From the NCBI GenBank assembly GCA_963773745.1, contig CAVZCL010000005.1, forward strand, positions 868,001-932,000: DNA of 64,000 nt, written 5' to 3'. The translations under genes were made by a program, and so were the position numbers. The stretch's first letter is position 1; each line of letters opens with the position of its first letter. Positions 17,204 through 26,972 of this stretch are shown piece after piece. The notes below the pieces were generated by a model. The model was not told the DNA's origin. It saw nothing but the letters and a program-made list of their open reading frames with translations, and did no database searches. Source of the DNA: UBA5069 sp963773745. Lineage in GTDB: Bacteria; Chloroflexota; Anaerolineae; Caldilineales; Caldilineaceae.

Positions 17204-18147
17204 ATGGAACTTGGATTTGTCAGCGCAATTCTGCCCGACCTGTCACTGGAAGAAGTGATTCGAAGCGGCAGAGATGACGGGCTTTGACTGCGTAGAGGTG
17301 ATGTGCTGGCCCAAGGGTAAGGCCGAACGCCGCTATGCAGGCGTGACGCACATCGACGTCACCGACTTTGACGAGGGCGCTGCGGCAGAGGTGCTGGATC
17401 TGGTCGAGGAGAAGGAAGTCAACATCAGCGGCCTTGGCTACTACCCCAACCCGCTTGCGCCCGACAAGGCCGAGGCGCAGGTCTACATCGAGCACATCAA
17501 GCAGGTGATTCTCGCCGCCGAGTTGCTGGATGTGGCCGTTGTGAACACCTTCATCGGCCGCGACTGGACAAAGTCGCTGGCGGAGAACTGGAAGCGCTTT
17601 GGCGAGACGTGGCGGCCGCTGGTGCAATTTGCCGAGGATCACGGCCGCAAGATTGCCATTGAGAATTGCCCCATGTACTTCAGCAATGACGAGTGGCCTG
17701 GGGGCAAGAACATGGCCACCACACCTGCAATCTGGCGGCGCATGTTTGAGGAAATCCCAAGTGATGCATTTGGCCTCAACTACGACCCCTCGCACATGGT
17801 GTGGCAGCAGATGGATTACCTGGCGCCCATGCGCGAGTTTAGCCGACAAGCTCTTCCACATGCACGCCAAGGATGCGCGCGTCGACAAGCACCGCCTCAA
17901 CGACGTGGGCATCATGGCGACGCCGCTTGAGTATCACTCGCCCAAGCTGCCCGGCCTGGGTGATGTGAACTGGGGGCAGTTCTTCTCCATTTTGAGTGAC
18001 ACGGGCTATGACGGCCCTGTGTGCGTCGAAGTGGAGGACCGCGCCTATGAAGGTTCGCTGGATTCGCGCTTCGCCGCGCTGGTCCAGACGAACGTGTTCC
18101 TGCGCCCGTACATGGGCCCGCCACGCCATAACGAAGTTGAAGAGTAG
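17204..18147 (+). CDS. Sugar-phosphate isomerase/epimerase-like TIM-barrel protein (two frame breaks)
   Basis: About 313 residues of the xylose-isomerase-like/AP-endonuclease-2 superfamily. It starts MELGFVSAILPDLSLEEVI with GGAGGAG in front. Metal-site motifs are visible: E in IAIENCPMYF, H in YDPSHMVWQ, H in KLFHMHAKDAR and E in VCVEVEDRAY. Extra bases at about 17262 and 17842 break the frame. Members interconvert keto sugars or act on inosose-type compounds; the substrate cannot be told from sequence. It follows the first Gfo/Idh gene by 41 bp. Confidence 0.85.
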
Positions 18148-18256
18148 ACGAGTCGAGACGTTTGCGGCTTCAGGAGTTGCGCGCACTTGCGAGACGCCAG
18201 CCCTGCAACTCTTGAACTCAACTCTTGAACTCCTAAACCCTTAGAACCATTTTCCC

Positions 18257-19226
18257 ATGGCTGTTTTCGCAACGATTGACCTGGGTGGCACCAAAATAGC
18301 CGGCGCGCTGGCCACTGCGGATGGGGCGCTCGTCGCCGAGCGCACCATTCCCACGCACTCCTATGAAGGGCCGCGTGCGGTGGTGGAGCGGATTGGCGCG
18401 CTCGTTAACGAGCTGGCTGCGGAATGCGGCGAGCAGCCGGCGGCACTGGGCATGGGCATCCCCGGCAATGCCAACGCCGCGGGCGAGGTTCTCTTTCTGC
18501 CCAACCTGGCGGGCAACTGGCGCAACGTGCCGGCGCGCGCGTGGCTGGAGCCAATTGTCGGCTGCCCGGTGGCGCTGCTCAACGACGTGCGGCTGGCGGC
18601 GCTGGGTGAGCTCGTTTATGGCCACGGCGTCACCACGCCCACGCTGGCCTTCTTCGCGATCGGAACAGGCATTGGCGGCGGCTTCGCTTACGACGGCCGC
18701 CTTTACATGGCCGCCGATGGCGTCAACAGCGAGTATGGCCACCACACGATTCTGCCCGACGGCCCGCGCTGTGGCTGCGGCAGCCGCGGCTGTCTGGAGA
18801 CGCTCTGCAGCGGCCCCGCCATCACCGCCGAAGGGGTGCGCCTGCTGCTCACAGGGCAAACGACCGTGCTCTACACGCTGGTCGGAGGGCGACGCGGGAC
18901 GCGTTAACCCGCGCACCATGGCCGAGGCAGCGGCGCAGGGTGATGTGGCCGTGCGCGAGGTGCTGGCACGAGCCAGTGAATATCTTGGCATTGCGGTCTC
19001 CAATGTGATTGCGTTTCTGCACCCGCCCCTGGTTGTGCTGGGGGGCGGCGTGGTGGGAACGGGTGCAATCGACTTTGATGTGGTGCGCGCAACCGTGCGT
19101 GCACGTGTGCAGATGTTCCCCGTGCACGACGTGCGCATTGAGGAATCGCTCCTCGGCACGCGTGCGGGGATGCTGGGCGGCATCGCGCTTGCGGCGCAGC
19201 GGGGCATTGCCTGGGCGCGTCCGTAG
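18257..19226 (+). CDS. ROK-family sugar kinase (one frame break)
   Basis: About 322 residues of the ROK family (glucokinase-like kinases and repressors). The N-terminal phosphate-binding motif is FATIDLGGTKIAGALA, with catalytic Asp in LLNDVRLAALGEL. FFAIGTGIGGGFAYDGRLY is the ROK signature, followed by zinc ligands H...CGCGSRGCLE near residue 170. There is no N-terminal DNA-binding domain, so this is a kinase rather than a repressor. An extra G at about 18884 breaks the frame. The TAG stop is inside a GTAG-headed repeat. Confidence 0.9.
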
Positions 19227-19519
19227 CGGGGGGCTTCCAGCCCTCCGGCACAAGGCGCGGCGGCCCGGGCCCTCGTAGCGGCGGCTATGAACGTTGCCGA
19301 ATACTCGGTAGCGGCCGCGCCAGGCAACCAGCCCCGCCGCTCCATTCTGGAGAGGGGAGCACCACGTCGGCGCAGGTCTCCCCTCTAGAATGGAGAGGGG
19401 CCGGGGTGAGGTTGCCATGGCGGCGACTACCGAAACAATTCGGCAACATTCATCAGCCGCGGTTCTCGAGCACGCGACGTTTCCCATATCTACGGCGGCT
19501 GAAGCCGCCGCTACGAAAT
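19223..19519. repeat. Repeat mosaic between ROK kinase and deoC
   Basis: The 311-bp gap 19227-19537 is almost all repeats. A GTAG-headed unit with stem GGGCTTCCAGCCC lies at 19223-19247. A 94-bp inverted-repeat block bounded by GGCAACC and GGTTGCC lies at 19323-19416, with arms containing GGAGAGGGG and CCGGGGTGAGG. The right half of a GGCGGCT-family REP pair lies at about 19465-19514, ending in CCGCTACGAA. No gene is visible in it. Confidence 0.75.
19323..19416. mobile_element. MITE-like relative of the DUF559 element
   Basis: The ends GGCAACC / GGTTGCC are exact inverted copies. Inside them the arms carry the same GGCC(C)CTCTCC / GGAGAGGGGCCGGGGTGAGG sequence as the ends of the DUF559-bearing element at 39662-40324. 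It encodes nothing and looks like a non-autonomous derivative. No target duplication could be seen. Confidence 0.5.
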
Positions 19520-19537
19520 TGTCTATCTGGAGCAATC

Positions 19538-20215
19538 ATGGAACCAACATATCGCGATCTGGCCAAGATGATTGACCACTCGCTGCTCAACCCCACCATC
19601 ACACAGACCGAACTTGAGGCGGGCTGCCGGCTGGCCGTGGAGTACAACGTCGCCAGCGTCTGCATCATGCCTTACTACCTCAAGCGCTGCGCCGAGATCC
19701 TGCAGGGCAGCAGCGTGGCCCCGAGCACGACGATTGGCTTTCCCCACGGCGGCCACACCACGGCCATCAAGGTGGCCGAGGCCGAGCAGGCGCTTGCCGA
19801 CGGCGGCAAGGAACTCGACATGGTCGTCAACATCAGCCAGGTGCTCAGCGGCAACTGGGAGTACGTGGCTGCCGACATCAAGGCCGTGGTGGATGTGACG
19901 CATGCGGGCGGAGCGCTGGTCAAGGTCATCTTCGAGAACGCCTACCTGGATGACGAGCAGAAGATTCGCCTCTGCCAAATCTGCGGCGAAGCGGGCGCGG
20001 ACTGGGTGAAGACCTCCACCGGCTATGCGCCCAGCGGCGCCACCGATGCGGATCTCATCCTCATGCGCAAGTACTCGCCGGCGCGTGTGCAGGTGAAGGC
20101 GGCGGGTGGCGTGCGCACGCTGGAGCGGCTGCTGGAGGTGCGTGCGCTGGGCGTCACGCGCGCCGGCGCCACGCGCACGGCCGAGATTCTCGATGCCTTC
20201 AAGGCACAGCAGTAA
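19538..20215 (+). CDS. deoC: Deoxyribose-phosphate aldolase
   Basis: 225-residue class I aldolase that splits 2-deoxyribose-5-phosphate to glyceraldehyde-3-phosphate and acetaldehyde. The Schiff-base Lys is in DWVKTSTGYAPSGAT (about residue 158). The second Lys is in VQVKAAGGVRT and the catalytic Asp in KELDMVVNISQVL. Length is normal and the frame intact. The ATG 19538 was chosen because upstream sequence in frame is repeat DNA. Its place among ROK kinase and oxidoreductases suggests the pathway yields a 2-deoxy-sugar phosphate. Confidence 0.94.
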   Translation: MEPTYRDLAKMIDHSLLNPTITQTELEAGCRLAVEYNVASVCIMPYYLKRCAEILQGSSVAPSTTIGFPHGGHTTAIKVAEAEQALADGGKELDMVVNISQVLSGNWEYVAADIKAVVDVTHAGGALVKVIFENAYLDDEQKIRLCQICGEAGADWVKTSTGYAPSGATDADLILMRKYSPARVQVKAAGGVRTLERLLEVRALGVTRAGATRTAEILDAFKAQQ

Positions 20216-20234
20216 GCACGACGCGCAGGCGTGG

Positions 20235-20370
20235 AGGCGCAAAGGAAACGCAGAGAAAGTACGACCCGAAGAAGAATCCTGCGATGGTTGTCACATAGCG
20301 CCTTTGCTCACCTTATCCTTGCCCTGCCTTTGCTCTTCTTTGCGCTTCGCGTTTGCGCCTTTGCGCCGTC
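20235..20370. repeat. CGCAAAGG repeat hairpin after deoC
   Basis: Degenerate GCGCAAAGGAAACGCAGAG units (about 20237-20256) face inverted copies CTTTGCGCTTCGCGTTTGCG (about 20339-20358). The imperfect hairpin lies between deoC and the transporter promoter. The same unit forms hairpins at 24315-24460 and 62741-62874. Confidence 0.65.
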
Positions 20371-20393
20371 GTTAGGGAGGTAGGCCGGCTTCT

Positions 20394-20422
20394 TTGGCGG
20401 AAAGCAACACGCCGTTTACAAT
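20394..20422 (+). promoter_or_regulatory. Putative sigma70 promoter of the sugar ABC transporter
   Basis: TTGGCG (20394-20399) and TACAAT (20417-20422) are separated by exactly 17 bp, 108 bp before the binding-protein start. It follows a repeat hairpin, so the transporter probably has its own transcription start. Sequence-based inference only. Confidence 0.5.
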
Positions 20423-20529
20423 GGGATGAACGGTCTACTCCCCGGCCGTCTCAACGTTCAGTACACGCAGTACAGACAGTCAGCCAATCAACACAATCCA
20501 TTCTCATCTGATTCAGTCAAGGAGGACCT

Positions 20530-21647
20530 ATGAATCGCAAGATTGTATTGGTGTTCAGCCTGTTGCTGATTGCCGCCATGGTCGTCTCGGCCTGCGCCGC
20601 ACCGGTTGCGCCCGCCGCACCAGGCCTGGCGAAGCGCCTGCTGCCGAGGCACCCGCCGAAGCTGCTGCGGGCCCCTTTACGGTTGGCCTCTCGAACAGCT
20701 TTGTCAGCAGCGAGTGGCGCACGCAGATGATCCAGGACATGCAGGATGTCAATGCCGAGCTGATGGACGCCGGCCTCACCAATGAACTTCTCATTGAGAG
20801 CGCCGACACCGACGCCCAGGGGCAGATCCAGCAGATCCAGAACCTCGTCAACAAGGGTGTCGATGGCATCATCATCAACCCCGGCGACGTGACGGCCCTC
20901 AACACCACGCTGGCCGAAGTCGTGGCCGACGGCGTGCCGGTTGTTTCGATTGACCAGGCCATCTGCGCTGAAGGCGTCATCAACGTCGTCATTGACCAGA
21001 AGGAATGGGCCAAGATCAGCATGCAGTGGCTGGCCGACGAACTGGGCGGCGAGGGCGACATCGTCCTGATCGAGGGCTTCCCGGGCCACCCTGCCAACGA
21101 AGCGCGCATGGCGGGCGTGCAGGAAGTGCTGGACCAGTACCCCGACATCAACGTTGTGGGCCGCGACACCGGCAGGTGGGACCAGGCCACCGGCCAGCAG
21201 GTCATGTCGAACTTCCTCGCTTCCCTGCCGAACATAGACGGCGTGTGGACGCAGGACGGCATGGCACAGGGTGCTCTGCTCGCCGTGCAGACGGCAAATC
21301 CCGAGGAGTGGCCGATCATGGTGGGCGAACAGCGCGCCGGCTACCTGCAGCTTTGGAACGAGATTCTGCAGGAGCGCCCCGACTTCACGAGCATTGGCGT
21401 TGTCAACCCGCCGGGCGTTGCTGCCAGCGGTCTGCACGTCCTCGTGAACCTCATGCAGGGCAAGGAAATTGACCCGGCGCAGCTGGCAGGCGACTGCCCC
21501 ACGCCGAACACCCTCTTCGTTCCCATCCCCGGCGTTGTCACCGCCGACAACTTCGCCGAAGTCTACGAGACGATCAAGGATCAGCCCGCCTCCTACACAG
21601 GCGACGGCATGATCAGCGCTGAAGAGGCTGCGGCCTTCTTCCAGTAA
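20530..21647 (+). CDS. Sugar ABC transporter substrate-binding protein (one frame break)
   Basis: About 372 residues of the ribose/xylose-type periplasmic-binding family. A lipoprotein signal is clear: MNRKIVLVFSLLLIAAMVVS then AC at the lipobox (VSAC), followed by an Ala/Pro-rich linker. A missing base at about 20628 separates the signal from the mature domain, which starts FTVGLSNSFVSSEWRTQMI. The domain carries QIQNLVNKGVDGIIINPGD and NIDGVWTQDGMAQGAL, typical of class B binding proteins. It is followed by an ATPase and two permeases. Confidence 0.9.
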
Positions 21648-21659
21648 AGCCGTAGTCGT

Positions 21660-21683
21660 GCGGGGGAGGGAAACCTCCCCCGC
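21660..21683 (+). terminator. Hairpin between binding-protein and ATPase genes
   Basis: A perfect 10-bp stem GCGGGGGAGG / CCTCCCCCGC with a GAAA loop sits 13 bp after the binding-protein stop and has no T-run. Such hairpins after a binding-protein gene commonly stabilise its mRNA or reduce transcription of the following transporter genes. Confidence 0.6.
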
Positions 21684-21746
21684 GTCACGTCCATCGCCGC
21701 AGAGCTGAACACTTTCGCCCCTTTCTCATCCCCTTCGCGTGTACCC

Positions 21747-23341
21747 ATGCAAGTTTCACTTTCGGCAACCCACGTCAGCAAACGCTACGGCGGCGTCGTG
21801 GCGCTGGCCGACGGCACGCTCGACGTGCGCTCAGGCGACGTGGTCGCCCTTGTGGGGGCCAACGGCAGCGGCAAGAGCACGCTCAGCAAGATTCTTACGG
21901 GCGTTGTCGCGCCCGATGCGGGTGAGTTTCTGCTCGACGGCAAGCGGGTCAGTTTCAGCTCGCCCCACGCGGCGCGCGCCCTCGGCCTCACCGCCGTCTA
22001 CCAGGAACTCAGCCTCATTCCCGACCTCACGGTTGAGGAAAACATCTGGCTGACCCACGAACCGCTGCGCGGCGGCTTTGTGCAGCGGGGCAAGGCGCGT
22101 GCCGATACGGAGGCATTGCTTGACGCTCTTCAAGGGCACCGTGGGGCCGACGCTCGACGCCGACACACCCATTCGCGACCTGCCGCCCGACGAGAAGCAG
22201 ATTGTCGAAATCCTCAAGGCGTGGAGCATCAAACCCCGCCTTCTGATTCTGGACGAGGCGACCGCCAGCCTCGACAGCCGCCAGGTGGGCCGCCTCTTTG
22301 AGCTGGTGGAGGCGTGGAAGCGCGATGGCCTGGCCATCGTCTTTGTCTCGCACCGCATGGAGGAGATTTTCCGCATTGCCGACCGCGCCGTTGTGCTGCG
22401 CAACGGCCACAGCGTGGGCACGCTCCAGATTGAGGAGGCCAGACGAGCGCGACATCGTCAACCTGATGATTGGCGAAAGCGCAGCCGGCACCGCCGTCGG
22501 CGCGGCGCTCAGTGGTGCGCCGGGCAGAGAGCTGCAGGCGCGGAGAAACCGCCGACAACACCCGCCGCTGTGCGATTGCCGCACAGAACCTGACAACCGC
22601 CAGCGTGCGCGGCGTGGACTTGGCTGTGCATGACGGCGAACTGGTGGGGCTGGGCGGCCTGCGCGGCCAGGGTCAGGAAGACCTGCTGCTGGCCATTTAC
22701 GGCGCGCTGCCCTTTGGCGGCCGTCTCGAGCTCAGCGGCCAGCCCGTGCGCTTCAAGCACCCGCAGGAGGCCATGGCGCAGGGTGTGGCCTACGTGCCCG
22801 GCGAGCGCAACGCACAGGGCCTGCTCGACATCCGCAGCATTCTGGAGAATTTGCAGCTGCCCTCGTGGGGCAAGTACGGCCTGCTCCTGCGCATGGCCGC
22901 CGCCCGCCGCGACGCCGCGGCTGTGGCCAGCGACCTGCGCCTTGTCATGGCGGGGCTCGATGCGCCTGTGAGCTCGCTCAGCGGCGGCAACGCGCAGAAG
23001 GTGGTGCTGGGCAAGTGGCTGCTGCGTGCGCCGCAATTGCTGCTGCTCAATGACCCCACCAAGGGCGTGGATGTGGGCGCAAAGGCGGAGATCTACAAGC
23101 TGCTGGCCGATCTGCGCCGCGCCGGTGCAGCCATCCTCTTCTACAGCAGTGATGACGAGGAACTGCTTGGCCTTTGCGACCGCGTGCTTGTGCTGCACGA
23201 CGGCCACGTGCGCAAGGAACTGGTGGCAGGCAGCAGCCTGACGCGCGCCAACCTGATTGCCGCCAGCGTCGCCGCTGAAGCCGCTGATGCCAGTGCTGCC
23301 GAAACGCTGATGCTGCCGGCGCAGCGGGAGAGGCGGAATGA
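21747..23341 (+). CDS. Sugar ABC transporter double ATPase (about four frame breaks)
   Basis: Two-domain ATPase of the RbsA/MglA type, about 530 residues. Domain 1 has the P-loop GANGSGKSTLSKIL near residue 37 and Walker B LLILDEATASLD. Domain 2 has the degenerate loop GGLRGQGQEDLL usual for this group, the signature LSGGNAQKVVLGKWL and LLNDPTKGVDVGAK. Breaks occur at about 22125, 22443 and 22535 (+1 each) and just before the end. The probable stop TGA 23339-23341 overlaps the permease ATG. An apparent ATPase-permease fusion reading frame is an artefact of these shifts. Confidence 0.85.
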
Positions 23342-24308
23342 ACGGCAGCCTGAAGCGCTTTGTGCGCCGCAACCCCTATCTCTTTGCGCTGCTCCTGCTG
23401 GTGATTGCGCTGGGCGTCAATCGCTATCTGCAGCCCAACCTCTTCACGGCGCGTGTCTTCAGTGGCAACTTCCGTACCTTCCTGCCGCTGATTCTGCTGG
23501 CCGCCGGACAAACGGTCGTCGTCATTGGCGGCGGCATCGATCTCTCGATCGGCGCAATTGTCTCGATGGTGACGGCGGTGCTCGTCACGCAGCCTTGCGC
23601 CCGAATCGGGGCATGGCGGCCTTTGCGGGGGCCATTGCGCTGGGTGTGGTGGCGGGCATGCTGGCTGGGGCGCTCAACGGCTTTGCCGTCTCCATCCTGC
23701 GCCTGCAGCCGATTGTGACAACCTATGCCACCTCCTTCATCTTCGGCGGCATTGCGCTCTGGGTTTTGCCGCGGCCGGGAGGGTACATTCCAACCGAGAT
23801 AGTCACTCTCTATCGTGGCGCCGCGCCACTCGGTTTGCCGCTGGGCGTCTACGTGGCGGCGGTCGTGGTGGCACTGTGGGTGCTGCTGCGCGCCACGCGC
23901 TTTGGACGCTATCTCTTTGCCGTGGGCGGCAAGGCGGATGCAGCCTACACCACCGGCGTGCCCGTCAACTGGGTGCGCTTCAGCAGCTATGTGGTTGCCG
24001 GCCTCATGGCGGCCATGTGCGCGCTGGCGATCAGCCTTGCCACCGGCGCAGGTGACCCACGCGCCGGTGACCAAATGACGCTCGACTCGGTGGTGGCCGT
24101 CGTACTGGGCGGCACGCGCCTGAGCGGCGGCCAGGGCGGCGTTGCCGGTACGGTCATGGGTGTGATCATCCTGGGGCTCATCCGCAACATTATCTCCTTT
24201 GCCAATGTGCCCACCTGGTGGCAGACGCTGGTGGATGCGCTGATCATTGTGATTGCGCTGGCCGCGCCGGGCATCTTCCGCCTTCTGCGCGGCCTGGGGC
24301 GAAAATAG
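23338..24308 (+). CDS. Sugar ABC transporter permease 1 (one frame break)
   Basis: About 323 residues of the RbsC-type permease family (BPD_transp_2). The N-terminal part reads MNGSLKRFVRRNPYLFALLL and contains VVVIGGGIDLSIGAIVSMVT, a family hallmark. A base is missing at about 23605. The second part has ALNGFAVSILRLQPIVTTYA and VVAVVLGGTRLSGGQGGVAG. Eight or more hydrophobic segments are visible. The ATG overlaps the ATPase end by 4 bp, typical translational coupling. Confidence 0.88.
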
Positions 24309-24314
24309 ACATCT

Positions 24315-24460
24315 CAACGCAAAGGCGCAGAGGAAGCAAAGGAGCGCAAAGGAAAAGCAGGAACAACAGCGTTGTATGCATGCAATTTCCCCTGTGGACA
24401 GACCTGGCGTGCTTTCGTTTTTTCTTTGCGTTTCTTTGCCTACTCTGCGCCTTTGCGTTG
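24315..24460. repeat. CGCAAAGG palindrome between the two permease genes
   Basis: Arms of about 45 bp starting CAACGCAAAGGCGCAGAG (24315) and ending CTCTGCGCCTTTGCGTTG (24460) are largely complementary, with a ~55-bp loop. It lies inside the transporter operon and ends 22 bp before the second permease gene. Confidence 0.8.
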
Positions 24461-24482
24461 CGCATTTCCTTTTGAGGTTATT

Positions 24483-25439
24483 ATGCGTTCATCGAGCTTG
24501 AGCCGAATATCGCCGCCGCTGATTGCGCTTATCCTCGCGATTGTTCTCTTCTTCCTGGGTGGGCTGATCCAGCCTGGCTTTGTCAACGCGGGGCAGGCCA
24601 TCAATATTGTGCGCCTGGCCGCGTTCCTGGGCATCATCGCCGCCGGACAGACCGTCGTCATCATCTCCGGCGGTGAGGGCATTGACCTCTCCGTGGGCGC
24701 GGTGGTCACCATCAGCGCGATTCTCGTCTACCGCATTACCGGCGGCGACAACGGGCTGCTGCTGCCTGCGCTGGCGGCGGCGCTGGGCGTGGGCGCGCTG
24801 GTTGGCTTCATCAATGGCGTCGGCGTCACCGCGCTGGGCATCCCGCCGCTGGTAATGACGCTGGGCATGACGGGCATTGTGCAGGGGCTGGTGCTGGTTG
24901 TGACACAGGGGCAGCTGGTGGGCAAGTCCCCCTCGATCCTCACCGACTATGTCTCCAGCCCGCTGCTGGGGCCGCTGCCCGGCATCATCTTCATTTGGGC
25001 GCTGGTGGGGATTGGAATGTGGCTGCTGCTTGAGCGCACGCGCTACGGCAAGGAGCTCTATGGCGTGGGCGTCAACCGCGAAACGTCGCGTCTATCGGGC
25101 GTGCGCGTGCCGTGGGTGGTGGTGGTCTCCTACACGCTCTCGGGCGTTCTCTCGGCCTTTGGCGGCGTCCTGCTGCTGGGCTTCACACAGAGCGTCTTTC
25201 TGAATCTGGGTGGCCCTTTTCTCTTCCCCTCGGTGGCGGCGGTGGTCGTAGGCGGCACGATGCTGGCAGGCGGCAAGGGCTCCTACTGGGGCACCATGGC
25301 CGGCGCGCTCGTGCTGACGCTGCTCACAAGCCTGCTCACCGCCAGCCAGCTTCCCGAGGCCATCCGCCAGATCATTCTGGGGACAACCCTGCTTGTATTG
25401 ATTACCGCCTATGGGCGGCAGCGCAGTCTTCGCCAATAA
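24483..25439 (+). CDS. Sugar ABC transporter permease 2
   Basis: 318-residue RbsC-type permease with an intact frame. It starts MRSSSLSRISPPLIALILAI; an upstream in-frame extension would read through repeat DNA and is rejected. Family marks: VVIISGGEGIDLSVGAVVTI and VAAVVVGGTMLAGGKGSYWG. About eight to nine hydrophobic segments. Two different permeases with one double ATPase suggest a heterodimeric membrane channel. Confidence 0.92.
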   Translation: MRSSSLSRISPPLIALILAIVLFFLGGLIQPGFVNAGQAINIVRLAAFLGIIAAGQTVVIISGGEGIDLSVGAVVTISAILVYRITGGDNGLLLPALAAALGVGALVGFINGVGVTALGIPPLVMTLGMTGIVQGLVLVVTQGQLVGKSPSILTDYVSSPLLGPLPGIIFIWALVGIGMWLLLERTRYGKELYGVGVNRETSRLSGVRVPWVVVVSYTLSGVLSAFGGVLLLGFTQSVFLNLGGPFLFPSVAAVVVGGTMLAGGKGSYWGTMAGALVLTLLTSLLTASQLPEAIRQIILGTTLLVLITAYGRQRSLRQ

Positions 25440-25441
25440 CA

Positions 25442-25541
25442 GGGGAGTAGGGAATAGGGAATAGGGAATAGGGAGTAGGGTAGATGCCGTACACACTACT
25501 CCCTACTCCCTACTCCCTACTCCCTACTCCCTACTCCCTAT
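25442..25541. repeat. TAGGGAA/TAGGGAG heptamer hairpin
   Basis: Five tandem heptamers of the form GGGAATA/GGGAGTA (25444-25480) face six or seven inverted heptamers CTACTCC (25496-25541) across a 15-bp loop. The result is a long near-perfect hairpin directly before the next gene. It resembles the short tandemly repeated heptamers (STRRs) of filamentous cyanobacteria. Confidence 0.85.
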
Positions 25542-25576
25542 AATCCCGACTCCAATTGCAACAAGGAGCTTACAAA

Positions 25577-26780
25577 ATGCCCAAAGCCCACAACGTCACC
25601 ATGCTCGGCACCGGCCTGATCGGCATGTTCTACACAATGACCATGCACGGCCAGCGCGGGCGCGACCGCGTGCAGGTGGTCTACTCGCGCACGCCCGAGC
25701 GCGCCCGCGCCTTTGCTGCCGAATGGGACATCCCCACGCACACGGATGACCTGAAGGCCGCGATCGAGAGTCCCGAGCACCGACACGGTGGTGATTGGCC
25801 TGCCCAACGACATGCACGTGGAGTGCGTGCGGCTGGCCGCAGCCGCCGGCAAAAACATCCTCTGCACCAAGCCGCTGGGGCGCACCGCCGCCGAGGCCAA
25901 GCAGATGCTCGACATTGTGGAGCAGGCGGGCGTCTTCCACGGCTATCTGGAAGACCTCGTCTACCCGCCCAAGACGCTCAAGGCGCTGGCCTCGACCAAG
26001 GCAGGCGCGCTGGGCGACGTGCTCTGGATTCGCTCGCGCGAGACCCATCCCGGCCCGCACAGCGCCTGGTTCTGGGACAAGGAGAAGGCGGGCGGCGGCG
26101 CCATCATCGACATGGGCTGCCACTGCGTCGAAATCATTCGCAGCTTTGCGGGCAAGCAGAACCGCCCTGTGGAGGTGATGTGCTGGGCGCAGACGCTCGT
26201 TCATCCCATCCCTGCCGAGGACCACGGCATCGGCCTCATTCGCTTCGAGAGTGGGGCCATGGGGCAGTTCGAGGTCTCGTGGGCCTTCCGTGGCGGCATG
26301 GACCTGCGCGATGAGGTGGCGGGCACCGAGGGCACAATTTGGCTCAACCACTGGCTGCGCACCGGCTTCGAAATGTTCACAGCGGCCAAGGCAGGCTACA
26401 CGGCCGAGAAGTCCGAAAGCGAATCGGGCTGGCTCTTCCCCGTGGGTGATGAGGCGGCTGAGCTGGGCTACAACGACATGTTCACCGACATGTTCGATGC
26501 CATGGACAGCGGCCGCGAGCCCACCGAGACCTTCTACGATGGCTACGTGGTGAATGCTATCATTGACGCTTGCTACAAGTCGGCGCAGAGCAGGCAGTGG
26601 GAGCCGGTGCAGATTGACGACTGGCGCGCGCCCGAGCCCGCCAAGCCCGTCACCGTGAGCGCCCGCCTGGTGGACGGCATGTCTGTCGTCAAGGAAGAGC
26701 GCATGCACGGCAACAAGCTCAAGCAGATCCTCTGCAACCAGGAGACGGGCGAAATCGTGGAGCGCATCATCGACTTCTAA
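25577..26780 (+). CDS. Gfo/Idh/MocA-family oxidoreductase, second copy (one frame break)
   Basis: About 400 residues. The Rossmann start is NVTMLGTGLIGMFYTMTMHG. An extra base at about 25778 breaks the frame, after which TVVIGLPNDMHVECVRLAAA and CTKPLGRTAAEAKQML follow (TKP replaces the common EKP). GGGAIIDMGCHCVEIIRSFA holds the D-x-G-x-H motif with Cys between Gly and His. It is clearly different from the first copy at 16008. It ends the sugar locus; its stop TAA is the left tip of a palindrome. Confidence 0.88.
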
Positions 26781-26972
26781 CAGCGGACTGCGAACTGCGA
26801 ACTGCGACACAGAGGTCACAGAGAAAAGCACAGAGAAACACAGAGAAAAGCAACAGCAGAGAACAACAATGCGGCAGGAGAATTGCTCACCGCCGCTTCG
26901 TTATTGTCTGCTGTTGCTTTTCTCTGTGTTCCTCTGTTCCCTCTGTGACCTCTGTGTCGCAGTTCGCTGTTA
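26778..26972. repeat. Palindrome joining the stop codons of convergent genes
   Basis: The left end TAACAGCG contains the stop of the oxidoreductase and the right end CGCTGTTA the stop of nuoN. Between them, GCGACACAGAGGTCACAGAG and AGAGAAAAGCAACAGCAGA blocks are matched by inverted copies near 26900-26965. Arms are imperfect, about 80 bp, built from ACAGAG-type short repeats. Confidence 0.8.

Noticed and set aside
22470..24308. Apparent ATPase-permease fusion protein
   Set aside because: Produced by two frame shifts that happen to put the ATPase end and the permease end in one frame; the permease has its own start at 23338 in another frame.
24372..24482. N-terminal extension of sugar permease 2
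   Set aside because: It is translated CGCAAAGG-type repeat DNA; the ATG at 24483 gives the normal family start.
25442..25541. CRISPR-like or minisatellite array
   Set aside because: Seven-base units without spacers in an inverted arrangement; fits an STRR-type hairpin.
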